DNA of 64,000 nucleotides from Clostridium sp. UBA699 (GTDB taxonomy: Bacteria > Bacillota > Clostridia > Clostridiales > Clostridiaceae). The stretch covers positions 87,456-151,455 of the forward strand of contig DBML01000016.1 in NCBI GenBank assembly GCA_002298915.1, given 5' to 3'. Below the pieces are notes generated by a model. It made no database searches. It saw only the letters and a list, made by a program, of their open reading frames with translations, and had not been told where the DNA came from. Positions 48,715 to 57,106 of the stretch are shown one piece after another (positions within the stretch are counted from its first letter, which is position 1; every line of letters begins with the position of its first letter). A program made the translations under genes and the position numbers.

Positions 48715-49178
48715 TTCTTCTTCACTGCCAGCTCTACTACTGTGAGGTATTCGCTCTCGTCCTTGACCTCCCCAGGCGAGTTGAGATAATACTCGTAGGC
48801 TGCTCCTCCCATCTCGTATCCGTTTTCTTCCATCCACTTCATCATCTCATCGTAGAGGCCTTTCATCTCGCTGTAAGGCCCCTTGTACAGGCTGGTCAGG
48901 TAAGAGCCCGCCGGGATTTCGCCGCCGACCATGTCGTCCTTCCCTGGCAGAAGTTTTCCCACAGGGAAGCCCAGCTCAAGATCCAGGTTCTCCATGTCGA
49001 GGTTGTGGTATGCGACAAACGGCGCGCTTTGAGGTTGTTCCCCGAGCTCGCCCAGATACTTTCCGATCTTCATGTAGCATTCTCCGATAATCTTAGGCAG
49101 CTCGGCCACTGAAGCCCTCTTTCTTATCACCAGCGTGAACTGCTTTGGTTTTTCCTTTAGTTCGATCTTCCATTCCAT
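48711..49178 (-). CDS. GyrI-like small-molecule-binding protein
   Basis: This 155-residue stand-alone GyrI/AraC effector-binding domain has the usual layout. It starts MEWKIELKEKPKQFTLVIR, has PFVAYHNLDMENLDLELGFP, GEIPAGSYLTSLYKGPYSEM and the end part WMEENGYEMGGAAYEYYLNS. Conserved acidic and aromatic residues line the ligand pocket in relatives. It has no DNA-binding domain. It is coupled to the EcsC-family gene by a four-base overlap. Confidence 0.85.
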   Translation of the reverse strand: MEWKIELKEKPKQFTLVIRKRASVAELPKIIGECYMKIGKYLGELGEQPQSAPFVAYHNLDMENLDLELGFPVGKLLPGKDDMVGGEIPAGSYLTSLYKGPYSEMKGLYDEMMKWMEENGYEMGGAAYEYYLNSPGEVKDESEYLTVVELAVKKK

Positions 49179-49265
49179 TAAAAATCACTCCTCTTATTTA
49201 AAATATATGGACAATAAACCGAATTTGTTATATAAATTAATCATATTCACGCGAGGGGGATCCCG

Positions 49266-49586
49266 ATGAACATATACGACAGCAAAATTTTAGAGTACGG
49301 CGAGAAAGCTTCCTGCATACTGCAGGTGACCCGCACCAAGAAACGCAGCACCTTCGATAAAATCATGGACATGGTGTTAAACAACTTCATCACTCTGCTC
49401 GACGGTCTTGAAGGAAATGAGCACCTGTACATTGTATACTTCCCGGACAGGGTCGAGCTGGTCGAAGTCCAGAGCGAGCTGCGGATGACTAAATGGGATG
49501 TAACCAGCTTTGTGACCTCCGCTGAACTGTTCTCAGCGATGGACTACGACGGATACCATTACGAGAAAAGCAGCAGGCTCAGGTGA
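49266..49586 (+). CDS. Hypothetical protein of 106 residues
   Basis: This small soluble protein (MNIYDSKILEYGEKASCILQ and further KRSTFDKIMDMVLNNFITLL) has no recognised domain. GAGGGGG lies seven bases before the ATG, so the start is well supported. The C-terminal half has a strand-like stretch HLYIVYFPDRVELVEVQSEL. Its 3' end overlaps the converging alkyltransferase-like gene by eight bases. Confidence 0.6.
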   Translation: MNIYDSKILEYGEKASCILQVTRTKKRSTFDKIMDMVLNNFITLLDGLEGNEHLYIVYFPDRVELVEVQSELRMTKWDVTSFVTSAELFSAMDYDGYHYEKSSRLR

Positions 49587-50040
49587 TATCGCAAAGCTTC
49601 TTCTCGTAATCCTTAACGAAGTACCTTTTTCCTTTTCTGACTATCTCATGGCCTTCCTGTTCAAGGAGGGCCTTCTGCGCTTCTATCCCGCCCGGGTATT
49701 TCTCGTTGAGCTCGCCGTCCTTCTTGAGCGTCCTCCAGAAGGGTATCTTGTCCTCTGACCGCTCCTCGGAAGCATTTGCGGCAATGTTGATGAATATGCC
49801 GGCAGTTAGCTGGCAGGTGTAATCCGCACCGTGTTTCTTTGCAAGGTAGCTCCTTATCCTGTCCGAGGTTGTGACCTTGCCCTCCGGAACCCTTCTCATG
49901 ACTCCGTCGTATTCTATGGGAGGTGCTATGAGCATCCTTGTCCCGCCGAAGCGGCCGATTGACTTAAGGTCGGTCACCTCTTCAATTTTAGGCATGTCTC
50001 CGCAGAAATTCAGTTTCTCGTTGTAGGTTTTTTTCGCCAT
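49579..50040 (-). CDS. MGMT-fold protein, alkyltransferase-like (no acceptor cysteine)
   Basis: The 153-residue protein has the DNA-binding fold of O6-alkylguanine transferases: RMLIAPPIEYDGVMRRVPEG, VTTSDRIRSYLAKKHGADYT and IPFWRTLKKDGELNEKYPGG. At the place of the PCHR active-site motif it reads PFWR, so the acceptor cysteine is missing, as in alkyltransferase-like (ATL) proteins that flag lesions for excision repair. GGGG about nine bases before the ATG at 50040 decides the start. It lies in the row behind the HEAT and DUF5050 genes. A true MGMT (ogt) is present at 59016-59486. Confidence 0.78.
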   Translation of the reverse strand: MAKKTYNEKLNFCGDMPKIEEVTDLKSIGRFGGTRMLIAPPIEYDGVMRRVPEGKVTTSDRIRSYLAKKHGADYTCQLTAGIFINIAANASEERSEDKIPFWRTLKKDGELNEKYPGGIEAQKALLEQEGHEIVRKGKRYFVKDYEKKLCDIT

Positions 50041-50053
50041 GCTATTCACCCCT

Positions 50054-50701
50054 TTACAGCCGGTGCTTCTTGAGGAAATCCCTGGCTTTTTTTGCAACCT
50101 TCTTTCTCGGGCAGTCGAGCTGGCTCTCTGCTATACCGATCATCGCCTTCTTGCTTTTAGATATCTCAAACACCTTGTCGAAGTAATCTATGATGTTCCC
50201 CATCATTATCCTTTTGCATTCTGGCGAAGGCTCTCCCTTGTACAGGTATGTGTCCTGAGGCACCTTAAGCATCTCCCTGGTTATAGATTTCTCATATGCA
50301 GGGTCTTTTTCCACGAATTTGTATGCATTGCCCGCAACGTTTGCCGCCGTAACCATGGTCTCGGAATGCAGGAGAGCGAAGTATTTTTTGAACACACCTT
50401 TGAACCTGCCTTCATCGTCAGCAGCTGCCAGGTTCGAGAGTGTTATTATCCCTCCCCACTTTATGAAGCTGTTCTCGCTGTCCAGAAAGGCGGCTATTTC
50501 GTCAAAATAAGGATAAACAAGCTCGGGTCTTTTCTCGCTGACACGCCTGACAGCCTTTTCGCAGTAAAACTTGACGCTTCCCTTTTCAGTCCTGATGATG
50601 TCCAGCAGCCTTGATATCATTTCGGGATTTCCGATGACCTCATCTGCAAAAGCCTCGATGTCTGGTTTCCCTTTCAGAAATTCGACGAACTCGTCTTCCA
50701 T
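50054..50701 (-). CDS. HEAT-repeat-like protein
   Basis: This 215-residue all-helical protein has repeats of the HEAT type: RRVSEKRPELVYPYFDEIAA, IKWGGIITLSNLAAADDEGR and TMVTAANVAGNAYKFVEKDP. Its C-terminus is basic (CPRKKVAKKARDFLKKHRL). HEAT proteins are scaffolds, and no partner can be named. The ATG at 50701 is eight bases from GGGGGAG and is chosen over the GTG at 50710. It lies 14 bases upstream of the alkyltransferase-like gene. Confidence 0.78.
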   Translation of the reverse strand: MEDEFVEFLKGKPDIEAFADEVIGNPEMISRLLDIIRTEKGSVKFYCEKAVRRVSEKRPELVYPYFDEIAAFLDSENSFIKWGGIITLSNLAAADDEGRFKGVFKKYFALLHSETMVTAANVAGNAYKFVEKDPAYEKSITREMLKVPQDTYLYKGEPSPECKRIMMGNIIDYFDKVFEISKSKKAMIGIAESQLDCPRKKVAKKARDFLKKHRL

Positions 50702-50715
50702 TGAAATCACTCCCC

Positions 50716-51597
50716 CTACTTAAGCTCCATCCTGCCGCTGCCGTCCAGATTTATCCTGTAGACAGGACCCTCGTATTCGCTGTAATAGATGTAATCGCCC
50801 CATATGCCTATCAGGTTCCACATTTTGACGTCGTTCAGCTTCTCAGCCCCGGTGCCGTCCAGCTTTGACCTGTAGAGGCCGTCGTCCTTGTCGAAGTACA
50901 GCCAGTCTCCGTCGATGGCAATGACTGCTGAGCTTTCTGAGACAAGCCTCGTTTTCTCTGTCCCGTCATTCCTGATCCTAGTGACGTACTGCACCTTTTC
51001 ACCGGCTGACTCGTCATAATATACCCATTCGTCCTTAACCTGCATCATTCCTGTCTTGTTGTCTGCAAGCTTTTCCTGACCTGTTCCGTCCGTTCTCATC
51101 CTGTAGATGCTCCTGTCCAGGACATAGTATATCCAGTCCCCCGACACCTTCATCTCTCCCATGAAATTTCCGATGTCGGCTAGCTTTGTTTTCTCCGTTC
51201 CGTCGGTCCTCATCCTGTAAATCCCGCTCGGTTTAACGTTGTAATAGAGCCAGTCCCCAGAAACCAGCAGTTCCATCATGCTGCCCTCGGAGAGTATCTT
51301 TGCGTTTCCTGTTCCGTCGGTCTTCATCCTGAAAAGGTTCATTTCCTTGTCCGCGTAGTAGATGTAGTCTCCCTCCACCTTAATGAACTGAGCATCGAAG
51401 CTGTCTGCAAGCTTTGTTTTGCCTGTCCAGTCAGCCTTCATTTTGTATAGGCTGCTCTCCTGCATGTAGTAAAGCCAGCCGTCGCTTTGAACCAGGTTGC
51501 TTGGGTAAGAGCCCTGTTTACCTCCCATCATGCCGCAGCCGGATATCGCCGCAAGGCTCAATACCACTGCTAAAACAATTCCGATCATCCTTCTCAT
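50716..51597 (-). CDS. DUF5050-type beta-propeller lipoprotein
   Basis: A lipoprotein signal (MRRMIGIVLAVVLSLAAI, lipobox ISGC) precedes about six repeats with the pattern GDWLYY or GDWIYY, then YRMRTDGTGKTKL or similar. This is the DUF5050 propeller of clostridial envelope proteins. The repeats are close copies (IYRMRTDGTEKTKLADI, IYRMRTDGTGQEKLADN). The start overlaps the stop of the TfoX-C selenoprotein gene (ATGA), so both belong to the same transcript. Its binding partner is unknown. Confidence 0.88.
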   Translation of the reverse strand: MRRMIGIVLAVVLSLAAISGCGMMGGKQGSYPSNLVQSDGWLYYMQESSLYKMKADWTGKTKLADSFDAQFIKVEGDYIYYADKEMNLFRMKTDGTGNAKILSEGSMMELLVSGDWLYYNVKPSGIYRMRTDGTEKTKLADIGNFMGEMKVSGDWIYYVLDRSIYRMRTDGTGQEKLADNKTGMMQVKDEWVYYDESAGEKVQYVTRIRNDGTEKTRLVSESSAVIAIDGDWLYFDKDDGLYRSKLDGTGAEKLNDVKMWNLIGIWGDYIYYSEYEGPVYRINLDGSGRMELK

Positions 51598-51881
51598 AAC
51601 TGGTCACCTCCGCATTCTTCTATATGCATTTTATGTTCGCTGTAGAATCCCTTCAGTTCCTTCCTTATGTCATCATCCAGGTCATGCCAGCGTATTCCCC
51701 TCACTGCGCCCTCCAGTGCGTTCAGCCTGTTCATTCATGCTGAAGGGTCTATCTCCCTTATCCTGAGCCAGGCTTCCCTGCTGCCGATCTTCCTCAGCTC
51801 TTCGATGTTTTTTATCCCGACCTCCTCCAGCTGCCCCTCAAGCTTCTCCCCTATGTTGACCACTTTTGAAAGTTCACCCAT
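51594..51881 (-). CDS. TfoX C-terminal-domain protein, candidate new selenoprotein (UGA = Sec49)
   Basis: This 95-codon gene runs from the ATG at 51881 (MGELSKVVNIGEKLEGQLEE) to the TGA at 51594-51596. Codon 49 (51735-51737) is also TGA, in the context REIDPSA-U-MNRLNALEGAV. The two halves make one TfoX_C domain: the start matches the helix-hairpin-helix of the family and LNALEGAVRGIRWHDL its signature. As I recall, relatives have cysteine at the UGA position. AAGGGG lies eight bases before the ATG, a SECIS-like hairpin follows the UGA, and the stop overlaps the next gene. The third base apart, the frame shows no decay. TfoX/Sxy regulates competence in other bacteria, but the function of stand-alone TfoX_C is unknown. 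The alternative is a recent nonsense mutation. Confidence 0.8.
51702..51718 (-). promoter_or_regulatory. SECIS-like hairpin in the TfoX-C gene
   Basis: The RNA CACUG-GAGGGCG-CAGUG has a perfect five-pair stem and a seven-base loop beginning with G. It starts 16 bases after the UGA, and the loop G is at 22 bases. This fits the bacterial SECIS rule (loop G 16-37 bases downstream). Confidence 0.65.
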
Positions 51882-51905
51882 TTTATCAACCCCTTTCAGG
51901 TAAAA

Positions 51906-53018
51906 CTATGCCAATTTAAATGCTTTCGCCAGTTTCCATATCAGCCTGATTCCGGCTGGCTGCTCCGCCTTGACCGCTTTTTCGGGGCAGACATAAATGC
52001 AGCGGTAGCAGTTTATGCACCTGCCTTTTTCAAGGATAATTCTGCCTTTCTCATTCCTTATTGCATGAACAGGGCATCCGTCAATGCACTTGCCGCAGCT
52101 CGTGCATTTTTCACTGTCGATCGAAAGCTCAGCGAAGCCGTTCCGGCTGAAGAAGCCGTTGCTCTTGTACCCTTCGTTAAGCGGCCCTTTCTTTAGCTTG
52201 CTGAACTTCATCTCCTCTATGCTTCCTAACACCTCGACATCGCCGAAGTCCCTCAGCATGCCCCTTTCCCTTGCAATGACAAGGGCCGGAATCTCCTCAG
52301 GCTCATATCCCATAAGCCTGCAGGCAGCCGCATCAAGCGCCGCAGGGTTTGACGAAGCAAGTATCCTTCCTGTTTTAACAGGCTTGCCGTTCGCAGCCGG
52401 TCCCCCGTCAAGGCTCACCACGGCATCCATCACGCAGAGGGCAGGCTTTACAATCTCGTTAACAGCCACGAATACCTCGGCCAGCTCAAGCCTGGTTCCG
52501 GACGTCAGGTGGAACTTCTGCTTGTATCCTCCTGGAAGGCATCCGAACATGTTCTTTATCGCCCCTGACATGCGCATCACCAGGTGTGTCTTGAGCTTGC
52601 ATGCATTTATCACAAGATCAGCCTCCATAAGCACCTTAGGAATATAGAGACCGTTAATCTCAACCAGGGGCTCCCTCTCGAAGGGCACCAGCCGCGCTCC
52701 GTATTTAGCCGCCACCTCGTCTAGCCGGGATGTCCTGAAAGCTTTTTCGGTGAGTCCTTTCTGGTAAAAGGATACGGACTCCCCGATCAGTATGCTGTTG
52801 TTATTCTCCTTCAGGATCCTGCAGAGTGCATCGACAACGGAATAATGAGTTACTGTGTTCTGTTCAGGCGTGTTCTGTGACATTATGTTTGGTTTTATGA
52901 GGACCGTCTTGTTCTCAGGCACTTTGAAGCCTATCCTGGCCAGAGCCTCCCTGACTGCCCTATGGACCTGCTCCAGCTCGTAGGAGCCGCACTCCACTGA
53001 AGAGACCTTTTCGCTCAT
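51906..53018 (-). CDS. DUF362 protein with two [4Fe-4S] ferredoxin clusters
   Basis: The DUF362 domain (about 15-285) has VLIKPNIMSQNTPEQ, HLVMRMSGAIKNMFGCLPGG and LDGGPAANGKPVKTGRIL. The C-terminus carries two cluster motifs: CTSCGKCIDGCPVHAI and CINCYRCIYVCPEKAV. Such proteins are soluble iron-sulfur proteins of unknown redox role. The ATG at 53018 overlaps the stop of the SDR gene (ATGA), and reading from 53318 would run through that gene. It is 24 bases upstream of the TfoX-C gene in the same row. Confidence 0.9.
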   Translation of the reverse strand: MSEKVSSVECGSYELEQVHRAVREALARIGFKVPENKTVLIKPNIMSQNTPEQNTVTHYSVVDALCRILKENNNSILIGESVSFYQKGLTEKAFRTSRLDEVAAKYGARLVPFEREPLVEINGLYIPKVLMEADLVINACKLKTHLVMRMSGAIKNMFGCLPGGYKQKFHLTSGTRLELAEVFVAVNEIVKPALCVMDAVVSLDGGPAANGKPVKTGRILASSNPAALDAAACRLMGYEPEEIPALVIARERGMLRDFGDVEVLGSIEEMKFSKLKKGPLNEGYKSNGFFSRNGFAELSIDSEKCTSCGKCIDGCPVHAIRNEKGRIILEKGRCINCYRCIYVCPEKAVKAEQPAGIRLIWKLAKAFKLA

Positions 53019-53875
53019 CTGCGCTGCCTCCTCTTCACGGGTTTCCCGCAGTAGTCCATGTGGAATATCTTTTTTATGCCGAAATCGAGCACCCTGTCCG
53101 GTACTATCGTGAGAAGCTTCGATGCCGGCATGTTCTTTGCAATGATGTATCTCGGCTTCGGATTCCTGGAGAGGAGTATCTGCGACATGTCGAAAGCCGC
53201 TATGTCCACATCGACACCGCTGTTGCCCCCGTTCACGAAGCTCTCCCTTTCTTTTGTGAGGCAGTCCAGGTATTTCTCGTCCACGAAGGATATGTCCTGT
53301 GCCTTTCCCTTGTTCCATATAGGTGTTGCTACCGCCCTTGGCTCCATCAGTATCGTCTTTACGCCGAACGGATTAAGCTCGCGCCGGAGGGAATCGCAGA
53401 ATCCCTCTATGGCGTATTTTGAAGAGGCATAAGCAGAAAGGAAGGGCATCGCTATCCTTCCGGCGAAGGAGCCTATGACCATTATCCTGCCCCTGCACCT
53501 TATCAGCTCAGGTATGAATTCCTTGATTATCCTTACCGGTGCGAAAAAGTTTACCTCCATGCATCTCCTGTAGAACTCCATTGGCAGGTTTTCTACGGGC
53601 CCTGTTATAGCTATGCCCGCGTTCATGACGACAGCCTCAAGCTCCATGCCCCCGCGGAGGAGCTCCCTGACAAAGCTGCAGAATTCATCCACCTCTTCCG
53701 GCTTCATGACGTCCATCCTCTTGGCGTATGCGTTGCCCGCTTCTTCAAAATGGTTCGAATCGAGGTAGGATGCGGCAACGGAGTAACCCCTCTTCAGCAT
53801 GACTTCCGCAAGGCTTTTGCCTATGCCGCTGTCGCAGCCAGTTATGACTATGAGTTTGCCATCCATTCCGTTCAT
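53015..53875 (-). CDS. Short-chain dehydrogenase/reductase
   Basis: This 286-residue Rossmann enzyme has the cofactor motif VITGCDSGIGKSLAEVM, the NAG block AVVMNAGIAITGPVEN, the catalytic serine in GSFAGRIAMPF and the YxxxK motif in YASSKYAIEGFCDSLRREL. The substrate is unknown. The C-terminal extension of about 50 residues ends in a basic cluster (CGKPVKRRQRR). It is coupled to the DUF362 gene by a four-base overlap. It is similar in size to classical SDRs that act on retinol or steroid-like substrates. Confidence 0.9.
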   Translation of the reverse strand: MNGMDGKLIVITGCDSGIGKSLAEVMLKRGYSVAASYLDSNHFEEAGNAYAKRMDVMKPEEVDEFCSFVRELLRGGMELEAVVMNAGIAITGPVENLPMEFYRRCMEVNFFAPVRIIKEFIPELIRCRGRIMVIGSFAGRIAMPFLSAYASSKYAIEGFCDSLRRELNPFGVKTILMEPRAVATPIWNKGKAQDISFVDEKYLDCLTKERESFVNGGNSGVDVDIAAFDMSQILLSRNPKPRYIIAKNMPASKLLTIVPDRVLDFGIKKIFHMDYCGKPVKRRQRR

Positions 53876-53895
53876 TTACACCACTTCTTTCGCTG

Positions 53896-54438
53896 TTATT
53901 GCTTTTCGTTTCCTGTTCCGCTTTCGGCTATGAAGCCCTTCGAGTAGTTGATAAAGGAGGCAACCTTTGAGGCCAGGGCAAACCAGAACACGATCCAGGT
54001 CACAGGGTTTCCTGGGATCAGGATCATCAGTGATATCGCAGCGGCGAAAAGCACCGTAGCTGCTTTCCCGAGCTTGCCTGCAGGTATGACCTCCTTTTCT
54101 TCGTTGAAATAGAGGTAGATGCCAGCAAGGATGAGAACTCCCTCAACTACAAGCATCACCGCAAGCGTCCATAGCGGGATGATGCCCTTGAAAGTGAGGC
54201 AGGCAAGAGCTGTCAGTAGCATGAGCTTGTCTGCGAGAGGGTCTAGTACTATCCCTACGATGGAAACCACGTTGTATTTTCTGGCCAGGTAGCCGTCGAG
54301 CATGTCTGTTGCGCCTGCAGCCAGAAACAGAGCAAGTGCGTATACCTGCGAATTTTCCGTTCCTGAAAAATATATTGCCGCAAAGAATGGAACCATCAGC
54401 AGCCTCAAGAGTGTTATCGCGTTCGGTACGTATTTCAT
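53896..54438 (-). CDS. pgsA: CDP-alcohol phosphatidyltransferase (PgsA-like)
   Basis: This membrane enzyme transfers glycerol-3-phosphate to CDP-diacylglycerol, giving phosphatidylglycerol phosphate. The CAPT motif is complete: DGYLARKYNVVSIVGIVLDP followed by LADK. About five helices are seen in 180 residues, a normal length. The N-terminus MKYVPNAITLLRLLMVPFFA is that of PgsA. It is the first gene of the row that runs to 49.6 kb and diverges from the YczE-like gene. Cls at 35.6 kb uses its product. Confidence 0.9.
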   Translation of the reverse strand: MKYVPNAITLLRLLMVPFFAAIYFSGTENSQVYALALFLAAGATDMLDGYLARKYNVVSIVGIVLDPLADKLMLLTALACLTFKGIIPLWTLAVMLVVEGVLILAGIYLYFNEEKEVIPAGKLGKAATVLFAAAISLMILIPGNPVTWIVFWFALASKVASFINYSKGFIAESGTGNEKQ

Positions 54439-54538
54439 ATGATTTCTCCTTTGCCTAAGTTGTATTGTATATTTATATTTTAATATAAGCCAGGTCCAAT
54501 GTACATAAATTATAGTAATTTTGTGAATTTTCGAATAA

Positions 54539-54567
54539 TTGAGTTGCGTTCTTTTTTACGGTATAAT
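54539..54567 (+). promoter_or_regulatory. Promoter of the YczE-like gene
   Basis: TTGAGT (54539-54544), 17 bases, TATAAT (54562-54567), 34 bases before the ATG at 54602. Confidence 0.75.
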
Positions 54568-54601
54568 CTACTTAGCTTAAACGATGCGAGGTGATTCCTT
54601 A

Positions 54602-55273
54602 ATGAAAGATTTTTACCTGCGGCTGCTCAGGCTCCTTTTCGGGCTGTTCCTGTACGCGCTGGGGATTGTAATAACACTTAAGGCTTCCATTGGGTACGCC
54701 CCCTGGGAGGTTTTCCATGTCGGACTGGCCAAGACCACCGGAATCAGCATAGGCAATGCGTCTATCGCGGCGGGGCTTGTGATAGGTACTGCTGCTGTCC
54801 TTCTCGGCGAAAAGCTCGGTCTGGGAACAATACTAAACATGATACTGATCGGCATATTCCTCGACATAATACTCGGGCTCAACCTCATCCCTGCGTCCTC
54901 AGGCTTTCTTGTGGGGATTCCAATGCTCATTGCCGGCCTTTTCGTAATCTCGCTTGCCTCCTACTTCTACATAGGGTCAGGCTTCGGCGCGGGTCCGAGG
55001 GACAGCCTCATGGTCGCCCTCACGCGCAGGACGAAGCTTCCGGTGGGCTTCTGCAGAGGCACAATCGAGGTCCTTGCAGTACTTGCAGGATGGAAGCTCG
55101 GCGGAATGGTGGGCATAGGCACGGTAATATCGGCATTCGCCATCGGCTTCTGCATCCAGACGACCTTCAGGCTGCTCAGGTTCGACGCGACAAGCGTCAG
55201 GCACGAGACGCTGGACGCCACAATAAAGAACATTTGCTGCACGTCCGCAGCGGGAAAAGACAGCCAGCCCTGA
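54602..55273 (+). CDS. YczE/YitT-like integral membrane protein
   Basis: The protein of 223 residues has five or six hydrophobic helices and family segments: FGLFLYALGIVITLKASIGY, APWEVFHVGLAKTTGISIG, GSGFGAGPRDSLMVALTRRT and VGFCRGTIEVLAVLAGW. B. subtilis YczE affects production of peptide products, but its mechanism is unknown. The ATG at 54602 follows GAGGTG and is preferred over 54584. It has its own promoter and a terminator whose stem includes its stop codon. Confidence 0.82.
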   Translation: MKDFYLRLLRLLFGLFLYALGIVITLKASIGYAPWEVFHVGLAKTTGISIGNASIAAGLVIGTAAVLLGEKLGLGTILNMILIGIFLDIILGLNLIPASSGFLVGIPMLIAGLFVISLASYFYIGSGFGAGPRDSLMVALTRRTKLPVGFCRGTIEVLAVLAGWKLGGMVGIGTVISAFAIGFCIQTTFRLLRFDATSVRHETLDATIKNICCTSAAGKDSQP

Positions 55274-55290
55274 TGAATCAGGGCTGGCTG
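55261..55290. terminator. Bidirectional terminator
   Basis: CAGCCAGCCCTGA (55261-55273) and TCAGGGCTGGCTG (55278-55290) form a 13-pair stem with loop TGAA. It lies between the converging YczE-like and DUF47 genes, and the YczE-like stop codon is inside the first arm. Confidence 0.82.
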
Positions 55291-55305
55291 TTCTAATTGA
55301 CTGGC

Positions 55306-55932
55306 TTAAAGGTTTTTCATGACTATCCTTTCAACTGTGTTCGTTACGATCTTGCAGTTTTCACAGCAGTCCTGAAGGCTTTTGTATATCTCGCTGTACG
55401 CCATTATGTCGACAGGATCGTCCAGGACCTGACGCAGGTTCCTGATAGAGCTGACAAAGAGCGCTTTGCCCTCGGACTTGTGCTCGTTAACCTTGTCCAG
55501 CTGTTCGAAGAGCACGGTTGAGTTCCTGTAATCCTTGAGCTCAGCGAGCGCAAGGTTCATGTGCCTGCAGCAGTCGGCAATCAGCTTAGTGAACTCCATC
55601 ACCTCAGGGTATATACTGTCCACGGCAAAAATGTCAACGGCTATCAGGACGTCCTCTACGGAATCGGTGACGTTGTCTATCTCGTGCGAGAGCCTTATGA
55701 TGTCGTCCTTTTCGATGGGCGGGAGGAACTCCTTTATAAGGTTTTTGTGCATCTCCCTCTTTTCAACGTCGGCCGCATGCTCTATCTCGTGCATCTTCCT
55801 GATCATTTCAGGCATGCTTTCCCTGCTGTGCGACTTGAGCGCAGAATCAAGAAATTCCGCTGCTTCCACAGAAAACTGCGACAGCTTGTCGAACTCGTAT
55901 ATATAGTCGTAGCTCTTGTTTTTCCTAAACAT
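55306..55932 (-). CDS. DUF47 (PhoU-like) protein
   Basis: This helical 208-residue protein has PhoU-like acidic motifs: EIEHAADVEKREMHKNLIKE, PIEKDDIIRLSHEIDNVTDS and the C-terminal region QVLDDPVDIMAYSEIYKSLQ. DUF47 proteins bind metals through E/D clusters and regulate the paired Pit transporter. It lies 16 bases downstream of pit in the usual order. Confidence 0.92.
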   Translation of the reverse strand: MFRKNKSYDYIYEFDKLSQFSVEAAEFLDSALKSHSRESMPEMIRKMHEIEHAADVEKREMHKNLIKEFLPPIEKDDIIRLSHEIDNVTDSVEDVLIAVDIFAVDSIYPEVMEFTKLIADCCRHMNLALAELKDYRNSTVLFEQLDKVNEHKSEGKALFVSSIRNLRQVLDDPVDIMAYSEIYKSLQDCCENCKIVTNTVERIVMKNL

Positions 55933-55948
55933 GATTGCCCTCCCTTAC

Positions 55949-57001
55949 CTATGCGAAAAATCTTATGAAAAGCTGCGCCATGATGTAACCCAGCAGTCCG
56001 CAGCCCGGGAAAGTGAAAACCCAGGTGAGCACCATATCGCGAACCAGGTTCCAGTTGACCGAAGACAGCTTCCTTGAAACTCCGACCCCAATTATTGCAG
56101 ATGTTTTTGCATGCGTCGTGCTGACGGGAAGCCCGAACATCGATGAGACAAACAGGCTGGCAGAGGCTGCGGCGTCAGCAGAGAATCCCTGGTAGGGCTC
56201 CATTTTGACCATCTTCATTCCTATGGTCTTGATTATTCGGTAGCCTCCTATGGATGTTCCGAGGGCCGATACTGCCGAGCAGAGAACCATGAGCCAGAAA
56301 GGTATCCTCATGGCGGATGTCCCGTAGCTTCCCTGGGCAAGGAAAAGCCCCAGCATGAAAACTCCCATGAACTTCTGCCCGTCCTGGGCTCCGTGCATGA
56401 AGGACATTGCGGCGGCACCGCCTACCTGCGCCTTCCTGAAAAAATCAGTGGTTTTCTTCCTCTCCGCGTTTTTGAAAATAACCTCGGTGAGTCTCGTTAT
56501 GCCAAAGCCAAGAGCGACCCCCATTGTTATCGATGAGGCCAGCCCGTATATGACCTTAACCCATTCGGACCAGTAGATCCCCGATAACCCTCCCTGAAGG
56601 GCTATCGCCGCTCCTGATATGCCTGCTATGAGCGCATGCCCTTCGCTTGTAGGTATCCCGAACTTCCATGCTGCGAGGGCCCACGCGACTATAGAGACCA
56701 GCGCCGCGCAGAGAGCAACCAGCGAATCGGAAGGATTGCCCTTAAAATCCACCATGCTGTAGATAGTTACCGCAACGTTTGCATTTATGGTCGTCATGAC
56801 AAGCACACCTATCGTGTTGAAAACCGCTGCCATGATTATGGCCCTCTTTGGGGTTATCGAGCGTGTAGCGACGCAGGTTGCAATCGAGTTTGGCGCATCT
56901 GTCCACCCGTTTACAAGGATCACCCCAAGTGTGAGAACCACTGCTACAAGGAGGGCAGGGTTCGAAACAAGCTGCTGCAGAAAATCATTTAAAGTAATCA
57001 T
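55949..57001 (-). CDS. pit: Pit-family inorganic phosphate transporter
   Basis: This 350-residue transporter of metal-phosphate with protons has about ten helices. The two inverted PHO4 signatures are visible: VNGWTDAPNSIATCVATRSI and the second repeat around GAQDGQKFMGVFMLGLFLAQ, with FGLPVSTTHAKTSAIIGVGV in the C-terminal half. With DUF47 it forms the standard low-affinity phosphate system. A further motif, PTSEGHALIAGISGAAIALQ, is present. Confidence 0.94.
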   Translation of the reverse strand: MITLNDFLQQLVSNPALLVAVVLTLGVILVNGWTDAPNSIATCVATRSITPKRAIIMAAVFNTIGVLVMTTINANVAVTIYSMVDFKGNPSDSLVALCAALVSIVAWALAAWKFGIPTSEGHALIAGISGAAIALQGGLSGIYWSEWVKVIYGLASSITMGVALGFGITRLTEVIFKNAERKKTTDFFRKAQVGGAAAMSFMHGAQDGQKFMGVFMLGLFLAQGSYGTSAMRIPFWLMVLCSAVSALGTSIGGYRIIKTIGMKMVKMEPYQGFSADAAASASLFVSSMFGLPVSTTHAKTSAIIGVGVSRKLSSVNWNLVRDMVLTWVFTFPGCGLLGYIMAQLFIRFFA

Positions 57002-57106
57002 CTAGACCTCCCTCCGATCGCGTATAATAATTATAAGAATTTTACCATGTAACCAACCCTTCACACAACACATTGACAGAAAATTATAATAATTATCCAT
57101 AAAAGC

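Noticed and set aside
51735..51737. The in-frame TGA in the TfoX-C gene read as a pseudogene stop
   Set aside because: Both halves are intact, the ribosome site, coupling and SECIS-like hairpin are in place, and a second UGA gene occurs in the window. A nonsense mutation is still possible and is listed as a refutation test.
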